A stretch of 64,000 bases of DNA from an uncultured Schlesneria sp. (GTDB lineage Bacteria > Planctomycetota > Planctomycetia > Planctomycetales > Planctomycetaceae): assembly GCA_903904835.1 (NCBI GenBank), contig CAIVEI010000065.1, positions 31,335 through 95,334 of the forward strand. Reading direction: 5' to 3'. The stretch's first letter is position 1; every line of letters starts with the position of its first letter. Below are positions 26,524 through 35,387 of this stretch, one piece after another. Both the position numbers and the translations under genes were made by a program. The notes beneath the pieces were generated by a model, which was not told the origin of the DNA, did not search any database, and saw nothing but the letters and a program-made list of their open reading frames with translations.

Positions 26524-29500
26524 TCAGTCCTCAGAAACGTCAGCGTTGAGCGACCACAAGTATTGCTTGATAGCTTCAAACTGCTTTTTTGCATTTCCCC
26601 CTTCGATTTTCTTGACGGCTGTTGTTTGCAGGTCAGGTGCAAATCGAGGCATTCTCGAACCGACGTCATATCGTGGGGGATCGAGCATCTGTCGCAACGC
26701 AAATTCCGGTCGAATCCGGTCGCGGGTGAACGCGAAATTGACTCCCAGAGCAATCTGAGTCGCCGCATCACCACGAGGCTTTTCGTTCCCAACCGCATGA
26801 CATTGACGGCAGTCCAAACCTCCATCACGTAGCGTCAGTTGCCGTCCCGCCTCGACTAACTTGTCGTCGAATGTTCTCGGAATCGATTCTTCAAACTCCA
26901 GACCGTGTTCCCCAGGCATTAAGGGTATTAAGAAGTCCGCATAGGCAGGAAAGCTGGGCATTCTCGCTGTCATCCAGGGCCTGGGTTTGTGACGGATCTC
27001 TCCTTTCAATAATTTGGTGATCCAGGGCCCCTGAAGCTTTTCACCGACCCAGGTCAGATGCGGGACCGAATCGGGAAGTTTTCCTGATCCTTCTTCGGCA
27101 ACAATTTCGGGCCAGCGAGCCGATTCGCCGTCTCGCGCATGGCACGCTGTACAACGCAGCACCTTAAATTCATGCTTGATTCTGGAACTGATCCCTGCAT
27201 GTGGCAACTTGGCATCATCTGAATATCTTGCCAGATAGTACGTCAGAGCCTGTCGATCGACATCGGACAACGCAAACTTCGGAGCCTTCTGAGATCTCGC
27301 CGTAACGTCAGCAAGGCATCCGCCTCGCGGCTCAGGAAGAACGGGTAGTGGGACGTCGGGCTTCGCAAGCCCACCCTTTTCAGCAAGCTGATGACAGTGA
27401 TCACATCGCAATTCCGTGAACAGTTTCTGACCACGCTGAACGTCACCTGAACCTGATCCAACAACTTGCTCAACAGCCCCCTTAGCGTTTTCGTTCAGAT
27501 AATCTGCAATCGCCCCCGCTTCTTCTTCGCTTAATCGAAAATCGGGCATGCGACTTCCATGATGATGCCCGTACGGTTCGCGAAGAAATCGCGTCAGTTG
27601 TCCGGGTTGGAATTTGCTCTTCACAAAAAACAGCGACAGACGATTCCATTCTGAATGTGTTTCTTTCGCAGCCAATGTGTGGCAAGCGATGCAACCCAGC
27701 CGCTCAAAAAGCTCAGCTCCCTTTTCCAATCGAACTTCACGTGCGTCAGCAGAATTTTCCGGAACGACATCGGAGCTGCGCAGCGATCCCAGGTACGCCA
27801 CCAGATCGTTCAACGCACTATTGTTACGCGATTCAAGCAGGCTCGGCATGGTTGCTTCCGCTCGTAAATGAGTCGGATCACGTAACCAGCTTGCCAACCA
27901 ATTGGGCTGAAGCCGAGATCCAATCCCATCAAGACGAGGTGCGAGTCGAAGGTGCTCGATTTGACCTTCGCTTCGTATCAACTCGGTCGCATCCGACGGA
28001 CGCAAGGGATGCTGGCGAGTGTGGCATCGAGCGCATTGGTGATTGCTGAACAGTGCATGACCTGCAAAATACTTCTCGCCAACTTCAGAATTGTCGTCTG
28101 TCTTCGCATCGTGAAATAGCATGGTCGCTGGGACCAACTCACGTGGGAATCGATCCGTTTCCCACATTAAGCGAAAGCGGTTGTTGTCGAGCGTTGACGA
28201 ATGTCGGACTCGGATAGGAGTGATTCCTTTACGAAGACGTACCACGACATCGTCATCACGCGTGTGTTTGTTTGTGGATACAGAAGATCCTTCGCTTGCG
28301 CGTCGGGCTGACGTGCCAATAAGAGTGTATTTAACCTCGTTGATTTCAAGTATGGCGTCGGATTCTGCGGACGCACTGAACCGGTATTCCCCGGAGAACG
28401 GGACTTTCAAAAAACCCGTCGCAATGACTTCCTCGGGTCTTTCTTTCCCCACCCAATAACTCGTCCAGGCCATTAACCGAGTTGTCATTGGATGATCAAA
28501 AAATGGCGCGGTCAATGTGACACCAGGGGCCAGTCGGGCGAGGAGCGCAGACCGTTCTGGGTCCCGCTTGGGCCGATGTAACTGGTCTTCGGACATGACA
28601 TCGATCGGGATCGCGTTCAGAGTCAAGTAGGCTGTCTGCTCAATCACAGAACCCTGTGCTGATCGCAGGGTATAAGTGATCCCTAGCTGATCGACAGGCT
28701 TAAGGTCGGGAAGTTCCAGGAAGACTGTCCGATGATCCGGCAGAAGCGTTACTGACTTTGGTTCGACCGAGTCTCTACCGATTTGTCCCGGTGCCGAGGG
28801 GCGCAAATCGGGTGAACCATATTGAGCTGACCATCGGTAGTTCCATGCTTCCAATTCATAGTTATCAGGATTTTCCGCTTCGTCACGATCCAACGGGCGA
28901 GTGAACGTCAATGCGATCCCATTCTGATACGTCTTCATCTTGACCGCCAGGTCGATTCCCTGGCCCGTATAACGGACTCGTTGGAAACAGCCATCGTTCA
29001 CGGCACTGGTCACCCAGCCTTTCAATCCTGTCACATACAACTGTCCGTCATTTGCACGAAATCGACCTCGATGTGCACCTGAAGCAAATCGAAGTGGAAA
29101 CTCGCTCGAGCCTCCGTTCATTGTTGGACCGAACTTCGTCTGAGCACTCTTAGCAGTCGCGCCTGCCTGTTTCCCCTCGGGAATTTCCTCCTGTAAGAGA
29201 AGACGCAGTTTGCATTGACCGTAGGACAAGTGCAGCAGTTGCGTGGACAGTGGACCCCAGCGGTCGCTTTCGACCCAGATCTGCCCGCCACAACTGTTGT
29301 CGGCTAAACGCGGAAACCAGCAAAAGGGTCGTTCAAAATCGGTGGGTGGCGTTGTGCGATGATGTGACGGAAAATAGCCGTAAAAGCCACCTTGATGAAC
29401 ATCAAAGACTGCTGAACCTGGTGTCCATTCCCCTTCCTGCGGAGCGACGGTGATCTCGTCATTCGGCCCGATGCTCATGCCATTCGGATTGCGAAAGCCA

Positions 29501-32481
29501 GTGGCAAACACATCCAATTTGGACCCATCTGCCGAGACTCGTAACAACGATCCGTCATGCTGAATGGCCGAATCGCAGTTTCCTTTGACATAGTAAAAAT
29601 TCCCGGCGCGATCGGTCTCAAGGCACGTGACATATTCGTGCCCATTCAACGACACCTCGGCATCGTTATTAAAATTCTCGTAGAAATCAGCTTCCCCATC
29701 GTTGTCAAAATCGTGCAGGCGAGTGATCTGGTCGCGACCGACGACAAACAACTGACTTCGATTTGTCAGCTTACCGGATTCATCACGTTCTGGCAGGACT
29801 TTGACGCCAAGCGGTTGAAAAAGCCCTGTCGCGAATCGTCGCCAGGTGATTTTTTCGAGTTTCTCATCAATGCCGTTCACGATCCAGACATCACCGTGCA
29901 GCGTGCTGATGAAGGCATTGCCATCGGGAAGAAAGTCATGACCGCCGCAGAACATCAGCGCACGAAACGGGTTTTCGAACGGCAGATTAATCGTATCGAT
30001 AACGTAAGGCGCGTTGTTTTTTGCCACTTCCCCGGTCGTGACGAGCGGTTCACCCCAGATTTTTGGGCCTGGTTTCATCAGCGATGTCAAGTCTTCTGCT
30101 GCACGTGAAGCGGCCACAAGTTTTTCGAAGGCCGTTTCGTCAGTAGCAGGCGGGGCGATCAAGAGTTTAACAGTCACCGGTTCAGCATGAGCCGGCACAA
30201 CTAGCGTGTGGGACTTTTCCGGCCCCTGTTGCAGCGTCGCCGTGCCAGGTTTTGCAACCAGTCGGACATGAGCCTTGGCATCCGCGACCAGCATCGACAG
30301 TGCTGTCGTTGACGGCTCGACAACGATCGTGCGACTTAATGCTGTCACACCATTTGATTCTTCGGTCCAGGGCGACTCAAGCACGACGGTCGGTGGCTGC
30401 GGTTTGGCATCAGCGGGATCAGATGAACCGACGGTAAACTTGAGCACGACTCGCTGGCCATGACGGTAGAGGCCTTTATAATGTGCGACGCTTTTCGGCA
30501 ACGAGCCAAAACGATGCGATTCCCGATGATTGATAAACTGATCATTGCGGGACCAGCCAGCAAGAATCGGTGTGGTAAATGTCACATCCCCCTCAATTCG
30601 CGGGGGAACGATGATCCCAAACCGAGCGGCGTCGAACTTGAGAAAGCCGGTCCAACCTGCCGATGCTCGCATCTGTTCGGTGTCATAACAGATGGCATGA
30701 GTTCGACCGGGACCCGTCCGTACGACAATCCCTTTGTAGATGGTCCCTCCAGGTCCGACGATTGATCCGCTGAAGAAGGGGCCCGTATCCATCTGAGCCA
30801 ATCGGTTGTCGCGAGAATCTTCCTCCGTCCAGCGAAAACCCAGGGCGTCTTCACCCCAGTGCCCCTCGATTCTCGATGGTTTCTGCGCAATGGAATTCGC
30901 GTTCGCCGCAACCTGACTGAACTGAGCGTCATTCTTTCCTGCCGCGTCCTTAAATCGATTCTGCTCGATCACTTCATCAAGGTGCCACAGACCGACAGTG
31001 CTGTCATCAACGTCAAATGGCTTTGACAAACTCGAATCGAATTCGCGGATTCCTTTCGAAATTCGAACTTCGTCAAACAGTCCCGTATAACCCATCGCTT
31101 TATCGACAAGACTGGCAATCGCCAGATCCCCGGGGACGGTCTTCATCTCGGTCCGTTGACATGCCTGGTTGGCCACAGGCTGGCCATCGACATATAGCCG
31201 AATCCGGTTTGGCTCCAAAACCATCCCGACATGATGCCAGCGGCCATCGCAAATCATCGCCGTCGAATGGCAATGATCCGGAGAGAATCCCGGTGTATAG
31301 ACTGTGAAATTACCAGTCCCCGCCATCGTGAACATCTCCCAATGAGTTCCCGATGATTTCAGTTCATTGGCAACCAGGATGTTGTACGGGGCTTTATCAG
31401 CCAGCTTCGTCCAGCACTCAACCGTAATCGGAAATTGGCGGAATTCTTCACGCCCGGTGATAAATGCGCCTCCCGCACGTCCATCGATGGCTTGACCAAA
31501 TTTTCCAGCCGCCAATCGCGGGACATTCGCAGTCGGGACAGCAGCAGCGGTCGCGACCTGTGCGACAGGAACAGGAGTCCTCGTTGTCGGTTTGGTCGTC
31601 GCAGGTTTTCCATTCAATTGCGGTAACAGCCAGTCGAGACCATCCAGGTTGTCGTGCAACCTTTCTTCGGCATCGTCGGACGTGTGACCGAGAATTCCGA
31701 TCGGGCCGGTATAACCGCTGTCGCGTACAACCTTCAGCAGTTTCAGGTCGAGGTCACCCTGACCTATCTGAAGGATCTTCTGACCTTTCCGGTCACCCTG
31801 GTTCACCATACCGTTCAGGTTCAGAGTGTAGAGGTACGGTTTCATCGTTTTCAGCAGTTCGGCAAATCGATCAATGTGATCGTGGCCGTGATGCTGGTTG
31901 TAAACGATGCCGACATCGGAGCGATTCAGTTCCTTAATGATCGCGATCTGATTTTCCGGTTCACCGAACCAGCCGCCGTGGTTGTACAAGGCCACCTTGC
32001 AGCCGACTTTGGAGGCTGCTTCCGCAATCGGGCGAATGCGAGCCGCCTCGGCGATCACTCGCTGCTTCTGGTCCTGTTCTGACTTCGTCGGTTCACCGCC
32101 ACCCGTGACCCAAAGCTGCGGAGTCACCCTGTGCTTTTCAAACACAGCAAGCGTCGCTTTGGCTTCATCGTTGAGAACCGTCGGGAACCACCAGGCGGTC
32201 AACTCGATATGATGCCGCTTTAAAGCTTCGATCTCGGCATCAAACGTCGGGATATGTTCGGCTCGATAATCATAAGCAAACCTGGAAAAGCCCAGCTTCT
32301 CCAGCATCGCGGCTCGTTCTTCCGGGCCACGTTTCTTCGAGTCGAAGGGAACAATGCACCAGGCAACCAGATTCTTGCGTTCGAACAAGCCAGAAGAATC
32401 GGGTTCCGCTGCAGGAAGCCATATTCCCAGGCCAGCCAGAATCGTCGCGCACAAAGTCCCTAACAAGACGCGTTTGGTCAT
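26524..32481 (-). CDS. Giant secreted fusion: TIM barrel, LamG, beta-propeller, PA14 and cytochrome c domains
   Basis: A 1985-aa protein from ATG 32481 (GGAGA upstream), with signal peptide RVLLGTLCATILAGLGIWLP. Domains in order: xylose-isomerase-like TIM barrel (about 30-300, ending IGILGHTSDDAEERL), LamG/concanavalin-like (about 330-520, CDGRWHHVGMVLEPNRIRLY), DUF6797-like (about 545-690, GFRWTEEDSRDNRLAQMDTG), an NHL/sorbosone-dehydrogenase-type propeller (about 840-1170, GFRNPNGMSIGPNDEITVAP), PA14-like (about 1400-1480, SGEYRFSASAESDAILEIN) and five CxxCH sites (CARCH, CIACH, CDHCH, CTACH, CRQCH) in the last 450 residues. This resembles planctomycete membrane-bound-dehydrogenase cytochromes, here fused to a sugar-isomerase-type barrel. 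Probably periplasmic carbohydrate oxidation; substrate unknown. Confidence 0.88.
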   Translation of the reverse strand: MTKRVLLGTLCATILAGLGIWLPAAEPDSSGLFERKNLVAWCIVPFDSKKRGPEERAAMLEKLGFSRFAYDYRAEHIPTFDAEIEALKRHHIELTAWWFPTVLNDEAKATLAVFEKHRVTPQLWVTGGGEPTKSEQDQKQRVIAEAARIRPIAEAASKVGCKVALYNHGGWFGEPENQIAIIKELNRSDVGIVYNQHHGHDHIDRFAELLKTMKPYLYTLNLNGMVNQGDRKGQKILQIGQGDLDLKLLKVVRDSGYTGPIGILGHTSDDAEERLHDNLDGLDWLLPQLNGKPATTKPTTRTPVPVAQVATAAAVPTANVPRLAAGKFGQAIDGRAGGAFITGREEFRQFPITVECWTKLADKAPYNILVANELKSSGTHWEMFTMAGTGNFTVYTPGFSPDHCHSTAMICDGRWHHVGMVLEPNRIRLYVDGQPVANQACQRTEMKTVPGDLAIASLVDKAMGYTGLFDEVRISKGIREFDSSLSKPFDVDDSTVGLWHLDEVIEQNRFKDAAGKNDAQFSQVAANANSIAQKPSRIEGHWGEDALGFRWTEEDSRDNRLAQMDTGPFFSGSIVGPGGTIYKGIVVRTGPGRTHAICYDTEQMRASAGWTGFLKFDAARFGIIVPPRIEGDVTFTTPILAGWSRNDQFINHRESHRFGSLPKSVAHYKGLYRHGQRVVLKFTVGSSDPADAKPQPPTVVLESPWTEESNGVTALSRTIVVEPSTTALSMLVADAKAHVRLVAKPGTATLQQGPEKSHTLVVPAHAEPVTVKLLIAPPATDETAFEKLVAASRAAEDLTSLMKPGPKIWGEPLVTTGEVAKNNAPYVIDTINLPFENPFRALMFCGGHDFLPDGNAFISTLHGDVWIVNGIDEKLEKITWRRFATGLFQPLGVKVLPERDESGKLTNRSQLFVVGRDQITRLHDFDNDGEADFYENFNNDAEVSLNGHEYVTCLETDRAGNFYYVKGNCDSAIQHDGSLLRVSADGSKLDVFATGFRNPNGMSIGPNDEITVAPQEGEWTPGSAVFDVHQGGFYGYFPSHHRTTPPTDFERPFCWFPRLADNSCGGQIWVESDRWGPLSTQLLHLSYGQCKLRLLLQEEIPEGKQAGATAKSAQTKFGPTMNGGSSEFPLRFASGAHRGRFRANDGQLYVTGLKGWVTSAVNDGCFQRVRYTGQGIDLAVKMKTYQNGIALTFTRPLDRDEAENPDNYELEAWNYRWSAQYGSPDLRPSAPGQIGRDSVEPKSVTLLPDHRTVFLELPDLKPVDQLGITYTLRSAQGSVIEQTAYLTLNAIPIDVMSEDQLHRPKRDPERSALLARLAPGVTLTAPFFDHPMTTRLMAWTSYWVGKERPEEVIATGFLKVPFSGEYRFSASAESDAILEINEVKYTLIGTSARRASEGSSVSTNKHTRDDDVVVRLRKGITPIRVRHSSTLDNNRFRLMWETDRFPRELVPATMLFHDAKTDDNSEVGEKYFAGHALFSNHQCARCHTRQHPLRPSDATELIRSEGQIEHLRLAPRLDGIGSRLQPNWLASWLRDPTHLRAEATMPSLLESRNNSALNDLVAYLGSLRSSDVVPENSADAREVRLEKGAELFERLGCIACHTLAAKETHSEWNRLSLFFVKSKFQPGQLTRFLREPYGHHHGSRMPDFRLSEEEAGAIADYLNENAKGAVEQVVGSGSGDVQRGQKLFTELRCDHCHQLAEKGGLAKPDVPLPVLPEPRGGCLADVTARSQKAPKFALSDVDRQALTYYLARYSDDAKLPHAGISSRIKHEFKVLRCTACHARDGESARWPEIVAEEGSGKLPDSVPHLTWVGEKLQGPWITKLLKGEIRHKPRPWMTARMPSFPAYADFLIPLMPGEHGLEFEESIPRTFDDKLVEAGRQLTLRDGGLDCRQCHAVGNEKPRGDAATQIALGVNFAFTRDRIRPEFALRQMLDPPRYDVGSRMPRFAPDLQTTAVKKIEGGNAKKQFEAIKQYLWSLNADVSED

Positions 32482-32582
32482 CGTCAAATTCTCCGCAAGT
32501 GTCGTTCGATGAATAACGCAATGTTACAGATCGAAGACCCTGCCGCCAAAGGCACGGAGAACTTGAAATCAAGAAACTGGGA

Positions 32583-34154
32583 TCATTTGGCTTCAGGCAC
32601 AGGAGGAATCACGACTTCTTCGTCCACGGATTCGTTTGGCATATACAGAATTTCTTGTGGAGGTGCAGATCGATTGAGTCCACCACCGAGTGCTTGATAG
32701 GCGTTGACGATCGCGGACAGTTGTCCCTGCTTGATATCGATCAAATCCAACCGGGCTTGGTTGAGGTCACGCTGAACCAGCAAGACTTCCAGATAGTCAA
32801 ACTTCGTTGCATTATAAAGCTTAAGGGCACTGTCGATGGCGGAGTCAAGCGCTGCCACTTGCTGCTTCTTCAGCTCGACACTTTTGCCATAGTTTTCGGC
32901 CTTGTTTGTCAGATTAATCACTTCGGTGAAAGCGTTCAGGATCGTACGCTGGTAATTGACCAGACTCTGAATTTGCTTGGCATTCGCACTCATATAGTCG
33001 GCCCTGATCGCAAACCTGTTAATCACCGGTGCTGTCAGGTCACCCGCAATATTGTAAATCAAGGATTCGGGAGTCAGCAGCAGATACTTGGTATTGAAGG
33101 CGTCGTAGCCAACACCAGCAGTGATAAACAACTGAGGATAGAAGCGGGCTCGTGCGACTTTGACGTCAAGTCCGGCAGCTTCAAGTTCACGCTCGGCCTG
33201 TCGGATGTCGGTCCGGTTCAGCAGCAACTGTGAGGGGAATCCGACTCTCAGCGTATGCAAGTTCAGATCGAGGAATTCCTTTGTTGGGCGTGGGATCGGT
33301 TGAGGGTAGCGACCGGCGAGAAAGTTGATCCGGTTTTCCGTTTCGATGATCTGTTGTTTAATCAGCAGCCTGTCGCCTTGAAACCTGCGAACGTCAGCCT
33401 GGAAACGTTGAACTGGAAACTCACTGTCACGACCAAATTCCTTCTTCGACTTTGACATCGAAAGACTTTTTTCCTGAAGCTCGATTGTCATATCTAATGT
33501 CTCAAGCCGTTTATCCAGCGCGAGAAGCAGATAATATTTCTCGGCAATTTCTGCGACCAGGCGAGTCACCAGATAGTTCCGACCTTCAGTGGTCCCCAGG
33601 TAGCGTAGCGTGGCCGCGTCCCTCGCATTGCGCAACTGCCTCCAGATGTCGATCTGCCACGAGACTTCGCCCGCAATCAGGAAATTCGGAAGTGGTTGGG
33701 GAAACGTTGTCCCTGAAGGATTATAGAGCTGCTGTTCACCGGCTCCTAAAGGAGAGTAGTCGCTGGACTTTGTGAGACTGGCACCCGACACGAAATTGAG
33801 GAAGGGAAGATAAGCACCTCGCCGCTTCAGAATTTCGTTCTGGGCGATTTGAATTTCCTGATTCAGGATTTTCAGTTCCTGGTTGTTGATGAGCGCTTCG
33901 TCGATCAAGCTCACAATCACCGGATTATCGAAAAACTCGTCGACCGAAACGCACGCCGAATTTTCGTCGAGCTGAGTCGTGCTTTCCACACTTGACGGTG
34001 CGTTGTAGCGGTCGGGTGTCTCGTGTGCCGGTTCTGGCCCCTGAAGCTGTGGGATTCGACAGCCAGGAATAATCAGGACAAGACTGAAAACGATCGTCGT
34101 CGCAACAACGAAGTTCTTGAGCTTCGAGTTCGTCGATGTCAATAAGAGATTCAT
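32583..34154 (-). CDS. TolC/NodT-type outer-membrane efflux lipoprotein
   Basis: A 523-aa protein from ATG 34154, which has AAGGA 8 bp upstream; longer frames add a non-coding-looking leader. The signal peptide VATTIVFSLVLIIPGC ends in a lipobox, as in NodT-type factors. Two outer-membrane efflux repeats are visible: long coiled-coil helices (ALINNQELKILNQEIQIAQN; RLETLDMTIELQEKSLSMS; DIRQAERELEAAGLDVKVA) and conserved loops such as YLPFLNFVSG and ARFYPQLFITAGVGYDAF. It forms the outer-membrane channel for the RND pump encoded upstream; it is separated from that pump by the orphan HTH gene and a palindrome. Confidence 0.92.
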   Translation of the reverse strand: MNLLLTSTNSKLKNFVVATTIVFSLVLIIPGCRIPQLQGPEPAHETPDRYNAPSSVESTTQLDENSACVSVDEFFDNPVIVSLIDEALINNQELKILNQEIQIAQNEILKRRGAYLPFLNFVSGASLTKSSDYSPLGAGEQQLYNPSGTTFPQPLPNFLIAGEVSWQIDIWRQLRNARDAATLRYLGTTEGRNYLVTRLVAEIAEKYYLLLALDKRLETLDMTIELQEKSLSMSKSKKEFGRDSEFPVQRFQADVRRFQGDRLLIKQQIIETENRINFLAGRYPQPIPRPTKEFLDLNLHTLRVGFPSQLLLNRTDIRQAERELEAAGLDVKVARARFYPQLFITAGVGYDAFNTKYLLLTPESLIYNIAGDLTAPVINRFAIRADYMSANAKQIQSLVNYQRTILNAFTEVINLTNKAENYGKSVELKKQQVAALDSAIDSALKLYNATKFDYLEVLLVQRDLNQARLDLIDIKQGQLSAIVNAYQALGGGLNRSAPPQEILYMPNESVDEEVVIPPVPEAK

Positions 34155-34571
34155 CAGACTCATCCTTGAGCAGTTCGCAATTGTCGGTATTCCTTCCGAC
34201 GGATTGGAAAAGGCCGGGAACTCAGTCATCCCGATCAAAGTTTCCTTTGACGAACCTGAAATATTGAACTTGCCGAAAAAACCGGTCGTATCGATTGCAC
34301 CGGTCTCTAAGCAACGCCCATCATTCGATTCGCAATAAATGCGAAATCCAGTTCGTTCCTTCACACTAGGAATAGAGTCGGCTGACCGTTCGCCCGCGAA
34401 TAAGTGTTTCGCCTTCCAGATCACCCGATAACAGTTTGTGACAGACCGGTTGACGGAATATCCGTTACATCTTGGTCCGCGACGGCGGAAACGTGAGGAT
34501 TACAACGTATATTCAGGCGATATGACGCGTGCATAAGCAGTGCATCGTACGGCGATCACCGTGATAAAAGG

Positions 34572-34621
34572 GCGCTGTATACCAGCCACAAACGGGCGCT
34601 TTTGTGGCTGGTATACAGCGC
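34572..34621. repeat. Perfect 21-bp inverted repeat with 8-nt loop
   Basis: Arms 34572-34592 and 34601-34621 are perfect reverse complements (GCGCTGTATACCAGCCACAA plus A), with loop CGGGCGCT. There is no poly-T tail on either side, so it is not a standard terminator. It lies in the gap 34155-34737 between the HTH gene and the TolC-like gene; the rest of that gap shows no gene. Confidence 0.85.
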
Positions 34622-34737
34622 TTCCACCCGGTCGTTCGCTGAAAGGCGCGCTCATACCGGCCAAGCAGACCTTCCAGAATTCAGCAAGCGATTTTGCCAC
34701 AGGGACGTGGAAAGTCGCGTGTGGCGGTGACTCTCAG

Positions 34738-35184
34738 CTATCGAACAGGATTTGTCTGCGATGATGGCGAGTCGACCGTCGTTGTTGATGATTCTCTCTT
34801 TTCGTCCAAAAGCTTTGCCACAAATCTTCTGACGCTGTAGTAGCGAGCATTGAAGCCTTGATCCCGGACGAGATATTGAAAAATCTGTTGCGCAGTCAGT
34901 CCTTGATTCACTCTTTCGATGATCAACTCGCGAAATGGTTCGCAACGGCTTCGCGGGCCAGTTCGTTTTTTGGAAGCAATCGAGATCTGGGTGTCATCGA
35001 TACCTGCCCCGCCATCATCTGGCCGGCCATCGCCGTTTGGGATCTGACTTTCAAGCCGGTTGAGATACTTGCCGACAGTCTCGCGGTGGACACCCAGACG
35101 TCGCGAAATTTCTCGGATTGAGACCCCGGTACGGCGAAGCTCCAGAATGCTTGCGACCACGCTTTGCGTCAATGAGGTTGCCAT
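34738..35184 (-). CDS. Orphan IS21 IstA-type helix-turn-helix protein (truncated transposase-like)
   Basis: A 148-aa protein. The N-terminus LELRRTGVSIREISRRLGVH with RETVGKYLNRL is the HTH of IstA, and CEPFRELIIERVNQGLTAQQ, then FNARYYSVRRFVAKLL, matches the second DNA-binding region of IS21 transposases. The DDE catalytic domain and the IstB ATPase are absent and no terminal repeats are seen, so it is either the decayed 5' end of an IS21 element or a domesticated DNA-binding protein. It is on the same strand as, and inside, the RND efflux operon, between pump and outer-membrane channel. Confidence 0.7.
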   Translation of the reverse strand: MATSLTQSVVASILELRRTGVSIREISRRLGVHRETVGKYLNRLESQIPNGDGRPDDGGAGIDDTQISIASKKRTGPRSRCEPFRELIIERVNQGLTAQQIFQYLVRDQGFNARYYSVRRFVAKLLDEKRESSTTTVDSPSSQTNPVR

Positions 35185-35387
35185 TTTGGAAAATCGTCAA
35201 AGCACGAATGCGTTGTGAAGACGAAGATTTCGGGTTCTGTGCCACGGCATCGGACTTCTTCCAAAGTAGCCATCATCGCTTCGCGTGATGAGCATGCGTC
35301 GGATACGAATCGAAGCAATCGAAGTTCACTGGGTGACCGAAAAGGGTCATCCAGTGGCACCTTCAATCATTCAACTTTTTCGAAGCG

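Noticed and set aside
34572..34621. Rho-independent terminator
   Set aside because: The stem is perfect but no T-tract follows on either strand.
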